A DNA stretch of 64,000 nt from an uncultured Lachnospiraceae bacterium (GTDB taxonomy: Bacteria; Bacillota; Clostridia; Lachnospirales; Lachnospiraceae), in contig CANQYY010000008.1 in NCBI GenBank assembly GCA_947628225.1, positions 1-64,000 on the forward strand. The letters run 5' to 3'. The notes under the pieces were generated by a model. It was not told the DNA's origin. It was given only the letters and a program-made list of their open reading frames with translations, and searched no databases. Shown one piece after another: positions 53,157 through 62,030 of the stretch (the stretch's first letter is position 1; every line of letters starts with the position of its first letter). A program made the position numbers and the translations under genes.

Positions 53157-53196
53157 AGAATCTTAAATACAAAAAAAACTACTAAAAGAGCAAAAA

Positions 53197-53274
53197 ATTG
53201 ACCTTTAATTGAATCTTATTGACTTTTGTGGAATAATGGGAGCAATAAGTTTGATTAAGGGTTTTTGTTATAAA
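53197..53274 (+). promoter_or_regulatory. Candidate LytTR binding site and promoter of the biosynthetic operon
   Basis: ATTGACCTTT (53197-53206) and ATTGACTTTT (53218-53227) are direct repeats with 21-bp start-to-start spacing, the geometry of AgrA/ComE-type sites. A TATAAA box (53269-53274) lies 41 bp after the second repeat, with only a poor -35, as expected for an activated promoter. Confidence 0.55.
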
Positions 53275-53386
53275 GGGGAAATTGGTAATATAAACAGTTT
53301 CGCCAGTCGATAGAGGTCGATATGATAGAATAATTTTTCTGTTTTATAAAATTTTGCGAAATTAAAGATTTGCCATTTCTAATGTA

Positions 53387-54358
53387 ATGGGAAGTGAATT
53401 AAGGGAAATGAAAATTTTTAAAAGTTACGAATGTATGAATGCCTGTATTTTGAATCATATTAATCGTTTTGGCGCAAAAATAAGCGGCAGTGATATTTTC
53501 TTTTCTGGTAGAGGGTATCCTATTAGCTATCAAAAAGGGAAAGTGACTCGTATTTCATCTGAGGGATATGAAGCAAACTTTCGTTTTATGAATCAGTATG
53601 GTGTGGAGTACAAATTTGGAAGAGTACCGCCAGAAAAGGAATTACTTCTTTCATTGCTTGAAAGTTCAGATGCTATAACAATACGGACAGCTTCTGATTT
53701 TTTGACCTATGATCCAGTGTTTTCACAGACAAGTGGAGCATCACATTTTATAAATATTTTGGATTATAATGATAATAAGAAGGAATTTTATATCGTAGAC
53801 GGTGATGTTCCATCTGCACAAACAGGAGTTTATGCTGGCTGGCTGAATGAAAGTGATGTGATGAATGGATGGGCGGCGAAACGGGGTGAGATTTTAACCT
53901 TAACATTGTCCGGAAATATTATAGAATCGAAAAGATTCTGTCAAAAAGTTCGAGAAGATGCGAATAATCAAGTAAAGCAATCAATTACGCAATATTTAAA
54001 AGGTAAAAATCATTTCTTTCGTGGCTGCTCAACGGGCGAGGAAGCAATTATTTGTATGATTCAGGTAATAGAGAAATATTTGTGTAAAAAGGACTTTAGG
54101 GAAATAACAATGGATGCCAATTTTCGTCTTCGAGTAGACGGATATATGGGAGCAAAAAAATTTTTATTAGAAAAACTTCGGGAACAAAAAAAAATTAGGA
54201 TGGCAGAGGAATACAAGGAGCTCATTGACAGATGGTCAAGATGGTGCATGTTGCTGTTAAAAAGCGGTTTGTCTGCAACGGTAGAAAATTTTTCTATTGT
54301 AAAAAACAGAATGCAGGAGCTAATTCAACAGGAGCATCGTATTCTAGAGAGATATTGA
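53387..54358 (+). CDS. BtrH-like papain-fold acyltransferase (first copy)
   Basis: 323 aa; translation may start at 53408 (MKIFKSYE), but neither ATG has a well-spaced ribosome site. The N-terminal half resembles the BtrH_N/C39-like fold: an early Cys (YECMNACIL), His in GASHFINILDYND and Asp in FYIVDGDVPSA, a Cys-His-Asp arrangement. In butirosin synthesis BtrH moves an acyl group from a carrier protein to an amine. The C-terminal half is helical. It opens the operon, 13 bp before the BtrK-like gene. Assignment rests on fold pattern and neighbours. Confidence 0.65.
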   Translation: MGSELREMKIFKSYECMNACILNHINRFGAKISGSDIFFSGRGYPISYQKGKVTRISSEGYEANFRFMNQYGVEYKFGRVPPEKELLLSLLESSDAITIRTASDFLTYDPVFSQTSGASHFINILDYNDNKKEFYIVDGDVPSAQTGVYAGWLNESDVMNGWAAKRGEILTLTLSGNIIESKRFCQKVREDANNQVKQSITQYLKGKNHFFRGCSTGEEAIICMIQVIEKYLCKKDFREITMDANFRLRVDGYMGAKKFLLEKLREQKKIRMAEEYKELIDRWSRWCMLLLKSGLSATVENFSIVKNRMQELIQQEHRILERY

Positions 54359-54371
54359 TAGGGAGCAGGAC

Positions 54372-55571
54372 ATGACAAGTGATATTCAAAAGAGGGCTGT
54401 TTGGCAATATGGTACCCCCTTGTATTTATATGATTTAGAACAATTCAGATTAAAAATAAATAAACTTAGAAAACATTTATTTCCGCAAAGTGGCTTGTTT
54501 TTTTCAATGAAAGCAAATCCATTACCTAAGTTTTGCGATATAGCTTATCGGGGAAGATGCGGTGTAGAAATTGCCTCTGCTGGTGAATTAAGTTTATCTC
54601 TTTCCGCAGGAGTAAAGCCGGAAGATATTATTTTTACCGGACCCGGAAAGACAGAGAGAGAATTAGAACAGGCAATAGAAGCTGGAATTTTTATCGTAAA
54701 TGCAGAGTCAATTCAGGAGATTCGTAAGATCCAGAAAATCGCAAGGAAAAAGGAGAGAGTAGTGCCGATTGCTCTGCGGATAAATCCACATGAACGGAAA
54801 GGGTCTGGAAAGGTTCAGATGAGTGGCATCGCTTCACAGTTTGGAATTGAAGAGGAGGATTTAACGGAACCTTTGTTTGAAGAAATATTATCCATGCCTA
54901 ATATTAGCTTATGCGGGATTCATGTATATATGGGTACTTCCATTCTAAAGGCAGAGGAGATATGTGAAAATACAGAGTATGTAATACAGCTTGGATTGCG
55001 GCTGGCAAATACATATTCTTTTGAACTTACCTATTTGAATGCCGGCGGCGGTTTTGGTATCCCCTATTTTCCAAAAGAGCGGGAACTGGATATGAAAGAA
55101 CTTGACAGCGGCATGAAACAGCTAGGCAATACATATAAGAGCCAATTAACCGGAACAAGGGTATACTTTGAAAGCGGAAGATATTTGCTGGCAGAATGTG
55201 GAGTATTTCTCATTCGTGTGTTGTACCGTAAGAAGTCAAAAGGGAATTGTTATCTTGTATGTGACGGAGGGGCAAATTTTCATGCGGCATCTGCATTTTT
55301 GGGGCGCTTTGTAAGAGGTAATTTTCCTATGTACGTTCTTGGAAAGAGCGGTGAGGAGCAGGAATTTTATGTGACAGGACCATCCTGTACTCCGACTGAT
55401 TTAATAGGCCAAAAAGTCAGACTCCCGAAAAATACAAAAGAAGGAGATATCATTGTAATCGAAAAATCCGGAGCGTACGGTCTGACATATAGTCCATATG
55501 GTTTTTTGAGCCATTCACTACCAATGGAAATTGGCTATCGGGGAGAAGAAGGATTTGAGATTCTCAGGTAG
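54372..55571 (+). CDS. BtrK-like PLP-dependent decarboxylase (fold type III)
   Basis: 399 aa with GGGAGCAGG upstream. Ornithine/diaminopimelate-decarboxylase fold: Schiff-base K47 in FSMKANPLP, KVQMSGIASQFGIEEED, the PLP-phosphate loop NAGGGFGIPY, ESGRYL and the C-terminal CDGGANFH. The QMSGIASQFGI pattern and context with carrier proteins point to the BtrK group, which decarboxylates an amino acid held on a carrier protein (Glu to GABA in butirosin). Lysine-type DAP decarboxylase is less likely, because no lysine gene is near. Confidence 0.8.
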   Translation: MTSDIQKRAVWQYGTPLYLYDLEQFRLKINKLRKHLFPQSGLFFSMKANPLPKFCDIAYRGRCGVEIASAGELSLSLSAGVKPEDIIFTGPGKTERELEQAIEAGIFIVNAESIQEIRKIQKIARKKERVVPIALRINPHERKGSGKVQMSGIASQFGIEEEDLTEPLFEEILSMPNISLCGIHVYMGTSILKAEEICENTEYVIQLGLRLANTYSFELTYLNAGGGFGIPYFPKERELDMKELDSGMKQLGNTYKSQLTGTRVYFESGRYLLAECGVFLIRVLYRKKSKGNCYLVCDGGANFHAASAFLGRFVRGNFPMYVLGKSGEEQEFYVTGPSCTPTDLIGQKVRLPKNTKEGDIIVIEKSGAYGLTYSPYGFLSHSLPMEIGYRGEEGFEILR

Positions 55572-55628
55572 CCGGAGTTATGTTTATGTCGTGAAATGAA
55601 TATACAAAAAGAAAACGGGGAGGATTGA

Positions 55629-56984
55629 ATGCTCTCATTTATAAAAGAAATGCAGAATAGGAAGAGTACACAAATATTTTGCTGGCTGTTCAATATTGGT
55701 ATTGAGAAAGAATGGTATGTTGACCGATTTCAGATAAAAAACCCGGAAGAGGATAGAGTCGTACAGCATATAGAGGAAATTCTTCTGTTATTAACGAGAA
55801 AACAGGATGTCCTTCTTTTGAGAAGAAGACCGGACGCCAAGTTTCTTAGTGAAATGGAAAAACTTGGATTTGAAACACCGGAAATTCTTTGCCCTGATAG
55901 AGAGGATAAAACAAAAACAATAACAGAGTTAGTTCTTGAAGATAAAAGGGTATTGACAAAGTTGAGGAGAATGACGCATGAGAAGAATATATGTTTGATT
56001 CCTTATGGTGTCACAGATAAAGAGGAAACATTGGCAGATATTTGTAACATGAAAATAATTGGATCTACTTCCGTAGTGACTCATTTGACAAACAGTAAAT
56101 TATATGCAAAAGAACTGTTACAAAAAATTCAGTTGCCTTCACCGGAGGGAAAAGTGTGTGGGGATTTTGATGAAGTACAGGAGGAATGGGAGCGTCTAAG
56201 TAAGAGATTCCGTCGTGTTGTTATTAAAAGACCATATGGGGCATCCGGTCAGGGATTGTATTTGGTCGAGAATTTTTCTCAATTACAGAGAGTGCTGCAT
56301 GTCCTAAAACGGTCAGGAAAAGAAAATAGAAAATGGATTGTGGAAGGCTGGTATGAGGACAAAAAGGATTTAAACACCCAATTATACATATGCGACGATG
56401 GGAGCATTGAGATACTTGCGGTAAAGGAACAGATACTTGAGAATACCGTCTACCGAGGGTCTGTTTTCCCTGCAGTATTGCCAATGGACAGAGAGAATGA
56501 GTATTTAAATTCTCTGCGAGATGTTGGAAATAAATTATATCAGGATGGGGTAAGGGGGATTGTTGGGATTGACTCTATTATGTTGGAAAAAGAGATTTTT
56601 CCGGTAATTGAGATAAATGTACGCTTTACCCTGTCGACGTATCTATCTATGTTGCCTATGCGATTTGGGGAAAGATACTTTTGTTCTATGTATTATCGAA
56701 TTTCTTTGTCAAATTGCTGGAATTATATAGAGCTAACAAAGGCACTTAAGAGTGCGGGGCTAGCTTTTGATAGGAGGAAAGGAGAAGGGATTTTTTGCTA
56801 TAATCATGCGTGTATTGATCAGAAGACTGTGGGAAAAATAGGAAGACTGTTTGTCGTATTTGTTGCTGCTAAAAAAGAACGGTTATGGGGACTTCGTACG
56901 GCTTTGGAGTTATTACTGGAGGAAAACAGATATGGTTTTGGAAGAGATAATACGAGAGAAACTAAGAGAGATTATGCAGATTGA
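55629..56984 (+). CDS. ATP-grasp ligase (PGM1/BtrJ-like)
   Basis: 451 aa with GGGGAGGA upstream. Pre-ATP-grasp region (~1-150), then the ATP-grasp core: VVIKRPYGASGQGLYLVE (ATP lysines and glycine loop), KWIVEGWYE and the metal site in GIVGIDSIM with PVIEINVRFTLSTYLSM. The last ~60 residues (GRLFVVFVAAKKERLWGLRT) resemble the PGM1 C-terminal domain. BtrJ loads glutamate on the carrier protein BtrI; PGM1 joins amino acids to a peptide. Either type of C-N or thioester bond is possible here. The carrier protein gene starts inside its 3' end (53-bp overlap). Confidence 0.78.
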   Translation: MLSFIKEMQNRKSTQIFCWLFNIGIEKEWYVDRFQIKNPEEDRVVQHIEEILLLLTRKQDVLLLRRRPDAKFLSEMEKLGFETPEILCPDREDKTKTITELVLEDKRVLTKLRRMTHEKNICLIPYGVTDKEETLADICNMKIIGSTSVVTHLTNSKLYAKELLQKIQLPSPEGKVCGDFDEVQEEWERLSKRFRRVVIKRPYGASGQGLYLVENFSQLQRVLHVLKRSGKENRKWIVEGWYEDKKDLNTQLYICDDGSIEILAVKEQILENTVYRGSVFPAVLPMDRENEYLNSLRDVGNKLYQDGVRGIVGIDSIMLEKEIFPVIEINVRFTLSTYLSMLPMRFGERYFCSMYYRISLSNCWNYIELTKALKSAGLAFDRRKGEGIFCYNHACIDQKTVGKIGRLFVVFVAAKKERLWGLRTALELLLEENRYGFGRDNTRETKRDYAD

Positions 56985-57168
56985 GAATCCAGAGAAGTTA
57001 TCTACGAAGGAAGATTTAAAAGAACGTGGAATGGATTCGTTAAATGCGATTGAATTGGTAGTTGCACTGGAAATGGAATTTGAAATTGAATTTTCAGAGG
57101 AAGATTTGTTGGTTGATAATCTTTGTACAATTCAGAAACTGGTAGATACGGTAGAAAAGTACCTGTAA
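56932..57168 (+). CDS. Acyl/peptidyl carrier protein 1
   Basis: 78 aa from the ATG at 56932 (GGAGG upstream, inside the ATP-grasp gene). The phosphopantetheine site is S36 in ERGMDSLNAIELVVALE. The acidic helices are typical of carrier proteins (EIEFSEEDLLVDN). Its position directly after the ATP-grasp and PLP genes makes it the probable carrier on which an amino acid is loaded and decarboxylated. Confidence 0.92.
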   Translation: MVLEEIIREKLREIMQIENPEKLSTKEDLKERGMDSLNAIELVVALEMEFEIEFSEEDLLVDNLCTIQKLVDTVEKYL

Positions 57169-57216
57169 ATGGAAACAAAACGGAAGTGGGAAATGAAGAT
57201 AAAAGGAGAAGATGTA

Positions 57217-57462
57217 ATGCAAACTATACGCAAACAGATTGTGGATATCGTAGCAAGTTATGCTGGTAAAGAAATTATAGCGGATGGCGATATTAGTCTG
57301 ATTGACGACTTGGAGTTTGACTCCCTTCAACTTGTTGGAGTCTTGACTGAGATTGAGGAAAGGTTTCATACTTCTTTTGAAGAGGGTGAAAAATTGCTGG
57401 ATATGGTAGACAGTTTGAACAAAATAATAGAGTATGTGGAGGGGTTCGATGAAATATCTTAA
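57217..57462 (+). CDS. Acyl/peptidyl carrier protein 2
   Basis: 81 aa from the ATG at 57217 (AAAAGGAGA upstream). The modification site is S36 in DLEFDSLQLVGVLTEIEE. It differs in sequence from the carrier 48 bp upstream, so the two are not a recent duplication and may serve different adenylating enzymes. It overlaps the lipoprotein gene by 14 bp. Confidence 0.92.
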   Translation: MQTIRKQIVDIVASYAGKEIIADGDISLIDDLEFDSLQLVGVLTEIEERFHTSFEEGEKLLDMVDSLNKIIEYVEGFDEIS

Positions 57463-58465
57463 GTGGGTTGCGCTATGCCTTAGTTGCATGCTTCTGGTTT
57501 CATGTGGGGAAGAAGCTGCCGGAAATCCGACAGGAAAGAATCCTGACTTTGACAAGGCACAGGTTCAAAGCTGCGAAACGATCGAAAAGCCGGAGTATGC
57601 GTTATCCCCAAATATGAAGCAAATGTTTATTGTCCGTGGGAAGGAGTCGCCATATTTTATTTTCAGAATGAATGTATCGGGTACGGAGCAGTATATTACC
57701 TGCAAACTGGATTCTGAAAACAAATGGAGTACAGAAAAGGCAGAATGGAGTGACTACATTGTAAAACGCCACAAGAATGATAACAGTTTGATTGTTTCTG
57801 ATTCCAGAGAAACTTTTTACCTGCTGTGCAGTAATAAGCAAAAAACAAAGTATTGTTTATATCGGATCAGGAAGGGAAAGAAACCGCAGAAACTAAATAT
57901 AGATGCTATTTATAGCAGACAGAAGGAAAAGAAGCTGTTGTCCTTTTGTCTAATCAATGAGAATCGGCTGATTTTCTTCTTTTCGCAGGACGAAACAGAC
58001 ATGCAGGGAAATACAATAGAATATGATACCACAAGAGAAGAATTCTTAGAAAAAGGCGGTTATGTAGATGATATTTCAGCTAGTTTTGATGAGAAGGGAA
58101 ACTATTACTGTGTTTCTTCGGGGCAAAAATTGGTCATAAAAAAATCGCCGTATCGCAAGATTCCGGAAAAGGTTATAAAGTGTGATGCGATAACGGAAGA
58201 ATGCCAGAATAGTCTTTTAATTATCCAGGATGATTTTGGATATATATTAACGGGAAAAGGAATATATGGTGGGAAAATAGATGATGAAAAATGGGAGGAA
58301 GTGATTCCGGCGGCGCAGTTACAATTTTGTAAGGATTTTCCTACTCCGGTATTAGGAATCGCCAATATGGTAAAGGCGGCCGGAGCAGACAGGGAGTTTT
58401 ATCTTATGACGTGGAAGAACGCAGAATGTTCTGATTTTGAATGGATTCATTATAAGGCAGATTAG
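57449..58465 (+). CDS. Lipoprotein of unknown function inside the biosynthetic operon
   Basis: 338 aa from the ATG at 57449 (GGAGGGG upstream). Lipoprotein signal MKYLKWVALCLSCMLLVSCG with lipobox VSC. The remainder is strand-rich with repeating short motifs (TFYLLCSNKQKTKYCLYRI, LLSFCLINENRLIFFFSQ, YYCVSSGQKLVIKKSPYR), resembling a propeller. Translational coupling to the carrier protein suggests a role in the same pathway, perhaps at the membrane surface: delivery, sensing or protection. Confidence 0.65.
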   Translation: MKYLKWVALCLSCMLLVSCGEEAAGNPTGKNPDFDKAQVQSCETIEKPEYALSPNMKQMFIVRGKESPYFIFRMNVSGTEQYITCKLDSENKWSTEKAEWSDYIVKRHKNDNSLIVSDSRETFYLLCSNKQKTKYCLYRIRKGKKPQKLNIDAIYSRQKEKKLLSFCLINENRLIFFFSQDETDMQGNTIEYDTTREEFLEKGGYVDDISASFDEKGNYYCVSSGQKLVIKKSPYRKIPEKVIKCDAITEECQNSLLIIQDDFGYILTGKGIYGGKIDDEKWEEVIPAAQLQFCKDFPTPVLGIANMVKAAGADREFYLMTWKNAECSDFEWIHYKAD

Positions 58466-58489
58466 AAAAAGGTATAGGAGAAATTAAAT

Positions 58490-58654
58490 ATGAGAAAGAG
58501 AATGACAATTAGGAATAATGGATACACAGATAATTTGGATACTATGAGTTGGAGAATTTTCAAATCGAAACAGTTTCACATAGATTCTTTTGGAAACTCA
58601 CACAATTGTAATCAAGAAGCGCATGGTAGTATCATGTATCAAAGCTTAAAATGA
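58490..58654 (+). CDS. 54-aa peptide, possible precursor or small protein
   Basis: ATG at 58490 with ATAGGAG 8 bases upstream, stop TGA at 58652-58654. The peptide starts MRKRMTIRNNGYTDNL, is hydrophilic, contains one Cys (NSHNCNQEAHGS) and ends MYQSLK. No signal peptide or known leader motif. It fills the gap between the lipoprotein and the AMP-ligase gene in the same direction, so it is likely cotranscribed. It could be a peptide substrate of the PGM1-like ligase or a small regulator. Existence rests on the ribosome site and position only. Confidence 0.45.
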   Translation: MRKRMTIRNNGYTDNLDTMSWRIFKSKQFHIDSFGNSHNCNQEAHGSIMYQSLK

Positions 58655-58694
58655 CAATACCTGAAAGACGTTTATATTTTTAGAGGAGAATAGG

Positions 58695-60116
58695 ATGGAC
58701 TTATGGGATTTTGAAAAATACGCAGACCTACCCGCAGTTTTGACAGAGGACGGAAAAGAGTACTGTTATAAGGAAATTAACTTACTGAAGCAAGAACTTT
58801 CCCGGCAAATTCGTCCACATGCACTTGTACTAATTTCAGCGGATAATGATTTGGGAGGTCTGATTGGGTATCTGACCTGCATCACACATGATAGCGTGCC
58901 GATTTTGCTTCCGCCAGAAAAAGAGAATGCCAATTTTATTTGTATAATGCGTCACTATGAACCAGACTATTTATGGCTTTCGGAAAGTCGGTATAGTAAA
59001 ATGAAGCAACAAATGGATATAGGCTTTGAAAATCGATTTTCTTTTCTGGGTTACATTCTGTTGCAAAAAAGGGAAAGAAAAGAAACTATTCTCTATTCAA
59101 AGTTAGCGTTGTTGCTACCGACATCAGGTTCTACTGGAAATCCCAAACTGGTACGGATAAGTGTCACAAATATAGTTGCTAATACAAAATCTATCTGTAA
59201 GTATTTGAGCCTGACAGAGAAGGACAGGGCGATTATGTTTCTGCCGATGAGTTATACTTATGGGCTTTCTGTTATAAATACGCACTTATTTGTAGGAGGA
59301 AGTATTGTCCTGACAAAAGCAAAGATAATACAAAGGCGTTTTTGGAAACTGGTAAAAAAATGCCATGTTACGTTTTTGGCAGGAGTACCCTATACGTTTG
59401 AATGTATGAAAAAGATACAGGCGGACCGTTTGGAGCTAAAGGACTTACACATATTGACTCAGGCAGGAGGCAGGCTTTCGGAAGAACAGCAACAATTTTG
59501 GGGAAGATATGCCAAAGAAGCAGGCAAGGAGTTTTATATTATGTACGGACAGACAGAGGCGACGGCGCGAATTAGTTATCTGCCATCAGAGAATTGTCTT
59601 AGGAAAATCGGAAGTGTAGGGATTCCCGTTCCGGGCAGTAGCATTTGGATAGAGGATGAGAACCATCAAAAGATTCATTTGCCGAAAAAGGAGGGAGAAA
59701 TTGTCTGTATGGGAGAGCAGGTCAGCTTAGGATACGCAGAAAGTCAAGAGGATTTAGCGCTGGCAGACCAAAACAAAGGAATTCTTCTTACTGGAGATTT
59801 AGGATATTTGGATGAGGAGGGGTATCTCTATATTACTGGTAGAAAAAACAGGTTTGCCAAAATATTTGGGAAACGGATTGACTTAAATGCCTTAGAACAG
59901 CTTGCTAAGGAATGCTTTGATGGGGAGGTTACAGCATTGTCCGACGATAAAAAGATTTACTTATATACTAATACAGATGTAACGGACAATGAACTTGGGA
60001 AAATACGAAATTATCTGCCATTCAGTGTTGATGTATTTGAAATTCGAAGTATGGAAACAATACCGAGAAAAAGTTCGGGGAAAATTGATTACAGAGGTAA
60101 AAATAATGTTTACTGA
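58695..60116 (+). CDS. AMP-dependent acyl/amino-acid ligase (stand-alone adenylation enzyme)
   Basis: 473 aa with AGAGGAG upstream. ANL-superfamily motifs: LLPTSGSTGNPKLVR (P-loop), MFLPMSYTYGLSV, YIMYGQTEATARIS, LLTGDLGYLDEEGYLYITGR and the C-terminal Lys in IPRKSSGKIDY. It activates a carboxylic or amino acid as the adenylate and probably passes it to one of the two carrier proteins. It is shorter than canonical ANL enzymes at both ends. The next gene begins 11 bp before its stop. Confidence 0.88.
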   Translation: MDLWDFEKYADLPAVLTEDGKEYCYKEINLLKQELSRQIRPHALVLISADNDLGGLIGYLTCITHDSVPILLPPEKENANFICIMRHYEPDYLWLSESRYSKMKQQMDIGFENRFSFLGYILLQKRERKETILYSKLALLLPTSGSTGNPKLVRISVTNIVANTKSICKYLSLTEKDRAIMFLPMSYTYGLSVINTHLFVGGSIVLTKAKIIQRRFWKLVKKCHVTFLAGVPYTFECMKKIQADRLELKDLHILTQAGGRLSEEQQQFWGRYAKEAGKEFYIMYGQTEATARISYLPSENCLRKIGSVGIPVPGSSIWIEDENHQKIHLPKKEGEIVCMGEQVSLGYAESQEDLALADQNKGILLTGDLGYLDEEGYLYITGRKNRFAKIFGKRIDLNALEQLAKECFDGEVTALSDDKKIYLYTNTDVTDNELGKIRNYLPFSVDVFEIRSMETIPRKSSGKIDYRGKNNVY

Positions 60117-61347
60117 GAAACAAACAAAGATGATACAGCATGCTTATCAGACAGTACCATTTTATATGGATTTATGCAGAAAAAGAAGTCTAGACTGCGA
60201 AACATTTAAAAATTGGGAGGATATTCCAATAATTTGTAAGGAAGACTTAGTTTTGCAAAATGATTCTTTTATTTCAGCAAGGCATATAGCGAAATATTTA
60301 CAGGGCAAATTGATATATACCCATACTTCTGGTTCAACAGGGAAATGTGCCAATATTTTCTGGGATTTGGCAGATTGTAAGCGTTCTTTATTACCACTTT
60401 GGCTGAAACGGAAGCGATATTATAATATTCATCCTCATGATAGATACTGTTATTTTTTTACCGGGAGAAATGTGGGGGAATTTGATATTGAAGTAGAAAA
60501 TCGAGGGTTTGCCTTTGGTTTTTGCAAAAGTAATCTTGATGATGAGAAATTAATTCAAATATGGGAAAAGATAAGGGATTTCGGTCCAATATGGATGAAT
60601 CTTCAACCAAGTATGGCAATGCTCTTGAGCAAAGCTATTGAAAAGTATCAACTTGATAAAATACCGACATTGCGATATATGGAAACAACAGGAGAGCTAC
60701 TATTTCCATATATGCGCAAATACATTGAAAAAACGATGCAGGTAGTTATTGCGGATCAATATGGATGTAATGAATTAAATTCACTTGCTTTTGAATGTCC
60801 CGAAGGACATCTGCACTGCATGGAAGAAAATGCACTAATTGAGATTTTGGATGAATCAGGGCAGTCTGTGCCGGACGGACAGGAGGGAGAAATTTACGTT
60901 ACTACACTCACAAATTATGCTATGCCTCTTATTCGATATCAGCTTGGTGATAGGGGACGTTTTCTGAAAAAAATATGTAGTTGTGGGGATAGAGGTAAGA
61001 TACTGGAACTGACAACCGGACGAAATAATGACTGGGTAGTGGATAGAAATGGAAATCTTTTAAATGCTTATATTTTTGCACGTTGTGTGGAAAATGTAAA
61101 TAAACTGGAAGAGCATGCCATACTTCAATTTCAGGTAATCCAACATGATATTGATGATTTTACCATTAATTTAGTTTTGGATCAAGGGTGCAATTCAAAT
61201 GAAATATGTAACTGTTTTATGGATAATTTGTGGCAGGAATCATTGTCGGATGCAAAGTTTCAAATTCAGTTGTATTCCCAATTACTTCCAGAGGAAAGGA
61301 GTGGAAAACTACGGTGGTTTATTAACGAAATAGATGTTAATGCATAA
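60106..61347 (+). CDS. PaaK/CoF-synthetase-like adenylate-forming enzyme
   Basis: 413 aa from the ATG at 60106, overlapping the previous stop. PaaK-like pattern: YQTVPFYMDLCRKRSLD, IPIICKEDL, the P-loop THTSGSTGKCANIFWD, YMETTGELLFPYMRKYIE, DQYGCNELNSLAFECPEG and MPLIRYQLGDRG. Members adenylate aryl or other acids and transfer them to CoA or a carrier. With the other ligase it gives two activation routes for two carriers. Last gene of the tight operon. Confidence 0.85.
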   Translation: MFTEKQTKMIQHAYQTVPFYMDLCRKRSLDCETFKNWEDIPIICKEDLVLQNDSFISARHIAKYLQGKLIYTHTSGSTGKCANIFWDLADCKRSLLPLWLKRKRYYNIHPHDRYCYFFTGRNVGEFDIEVENRGFAFGFCKSNLDDEKLIQIWEKIRDFGPIWMNLQPSMAMLLSKAIEKYQLDKIPTLRYMETTGELLFPYMRKYIEKTMQVVIADQYGCNELNSLAFECPEGHLHCMEENALIEILDESGQSVPDGQEGEIYVTTLTNYAMPLIRYQLGDRGRFLKKICSCGDRGKILELTTGRNNDWVVDRNGNLLNAYIFARCVENVNKLEEHAILQFQVIQHDIDDFTINLVLDQGCNSNEICNCFMDNLWQESLSDAKFQIQLYSQLLPEERSGKLRWFINEIDVNA

Positions 61348-61407
61348 AATTTAACAAATGAATAACCAGGATTAATGTGAATTTTTGTTTTGAATTGTCA
61401 ATTAGAT

Positions 61408-61422
61408 ATAACACAGAGTTCG
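61408..61422 (+). repeat. Left copy of a 15-bp inverted repeat
   Basis: ATAACACAGAGTTCG recurs exactly inverted at 62751-62765. Outside it, both copies have TTGAAT 11-13 bp further out. Confidence 0.85.
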
Positions 61423-61487
61423 ATGAGTTTAGTATCTTTTTAACAAAAGATAATGCTAACAGATAATTATTATGAAAGGAGGACGAT

Positions 61488-62018
61488 ATGCGTAGTTGGA
61501 TAAAGAAGCCAATAATATTATTTGTGGCATTAGCATTATGTTTTTATAATGTATGTGATGTTAAGGCTGGTATAAAGAACAAAAAGATTGAAACCACAAT
61601 GCGCTTTTTAGAAGTAGCAGATTTTGGAGCACAGCTATATACAATTGTAAATGTTTATTCCACTGGACATGAAACATTTACACTGACATCCGGTAAGAAA
61701 ATTAAATATACGGATCGATCGGTATATGCTTATTTTAAAGAAGTTACTTCTTTAACAAATTATGAATGTGGTGTTACTCCTATTGTTCATAAAAATAGTT
61801 CCGGTAATATAATTAAACAATTTTCATGGAAAAATGAGCCTGCAATTTTTCCGGCAGACTGCAGTTTAATTTATTCAAAGTGTAATAGCACAGATGTAGA
61901 ATATAGTCGCTCAAATAAAAACACTGCTCAATGGGTTGTTGGGATTTATGCACAAAATTCATGGATACCTATGCAGGTTAAAACCGGAAATATCAGTCTG
62001 TATTATTCATCAAAGTAA
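61488..62018 (+). CDS. Small exported protein of unknown function
   Basis: 176 aa with AAGGAGG upstream. Signal peptide MRSWIKKPIILFVALALCFY, cleavage likely at VKAG. The mature part is strand-rich (IVNVYSTGHETFTLTSGKKI, YAYFKEVTSLTNYECG, QWVVGIYAQNSWIPMQV) with two conserved-looking Cys (NYECGV, ADCSL). No family recognised. It forms a pair with the next gene (12-bp gap), enclosed by the 15-bp inverted repeats. Confidence 0.65.
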   Translation: MRSWIKKPIILFVALALCFYNVCDVKAGIKNKKIETTMRFLEVADFGAQLYTIVNVYSTGHETFTLTSGKKIKYTDRSVYAYFKEVTSLTNYECGVTPIVHKNSSGNIIKQFSWKNEPAIFPADCSLIYSKCNSTDVEYSRSNKNTAQWVVGIYAQNSWIPMQVKTGNISLYYSSK

Positions 62019-62030
62019 AGGAGGGAATCA

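Noticed and set aside
54372..55571. Calling the PLP enzyme diaminopimelate decarboxylase (lysA).
   Set aside because: The fold is shared, but the pattern around QMSGIASQFGI and the carrier-protein, ATP-grasp context fit the BtrK group better.
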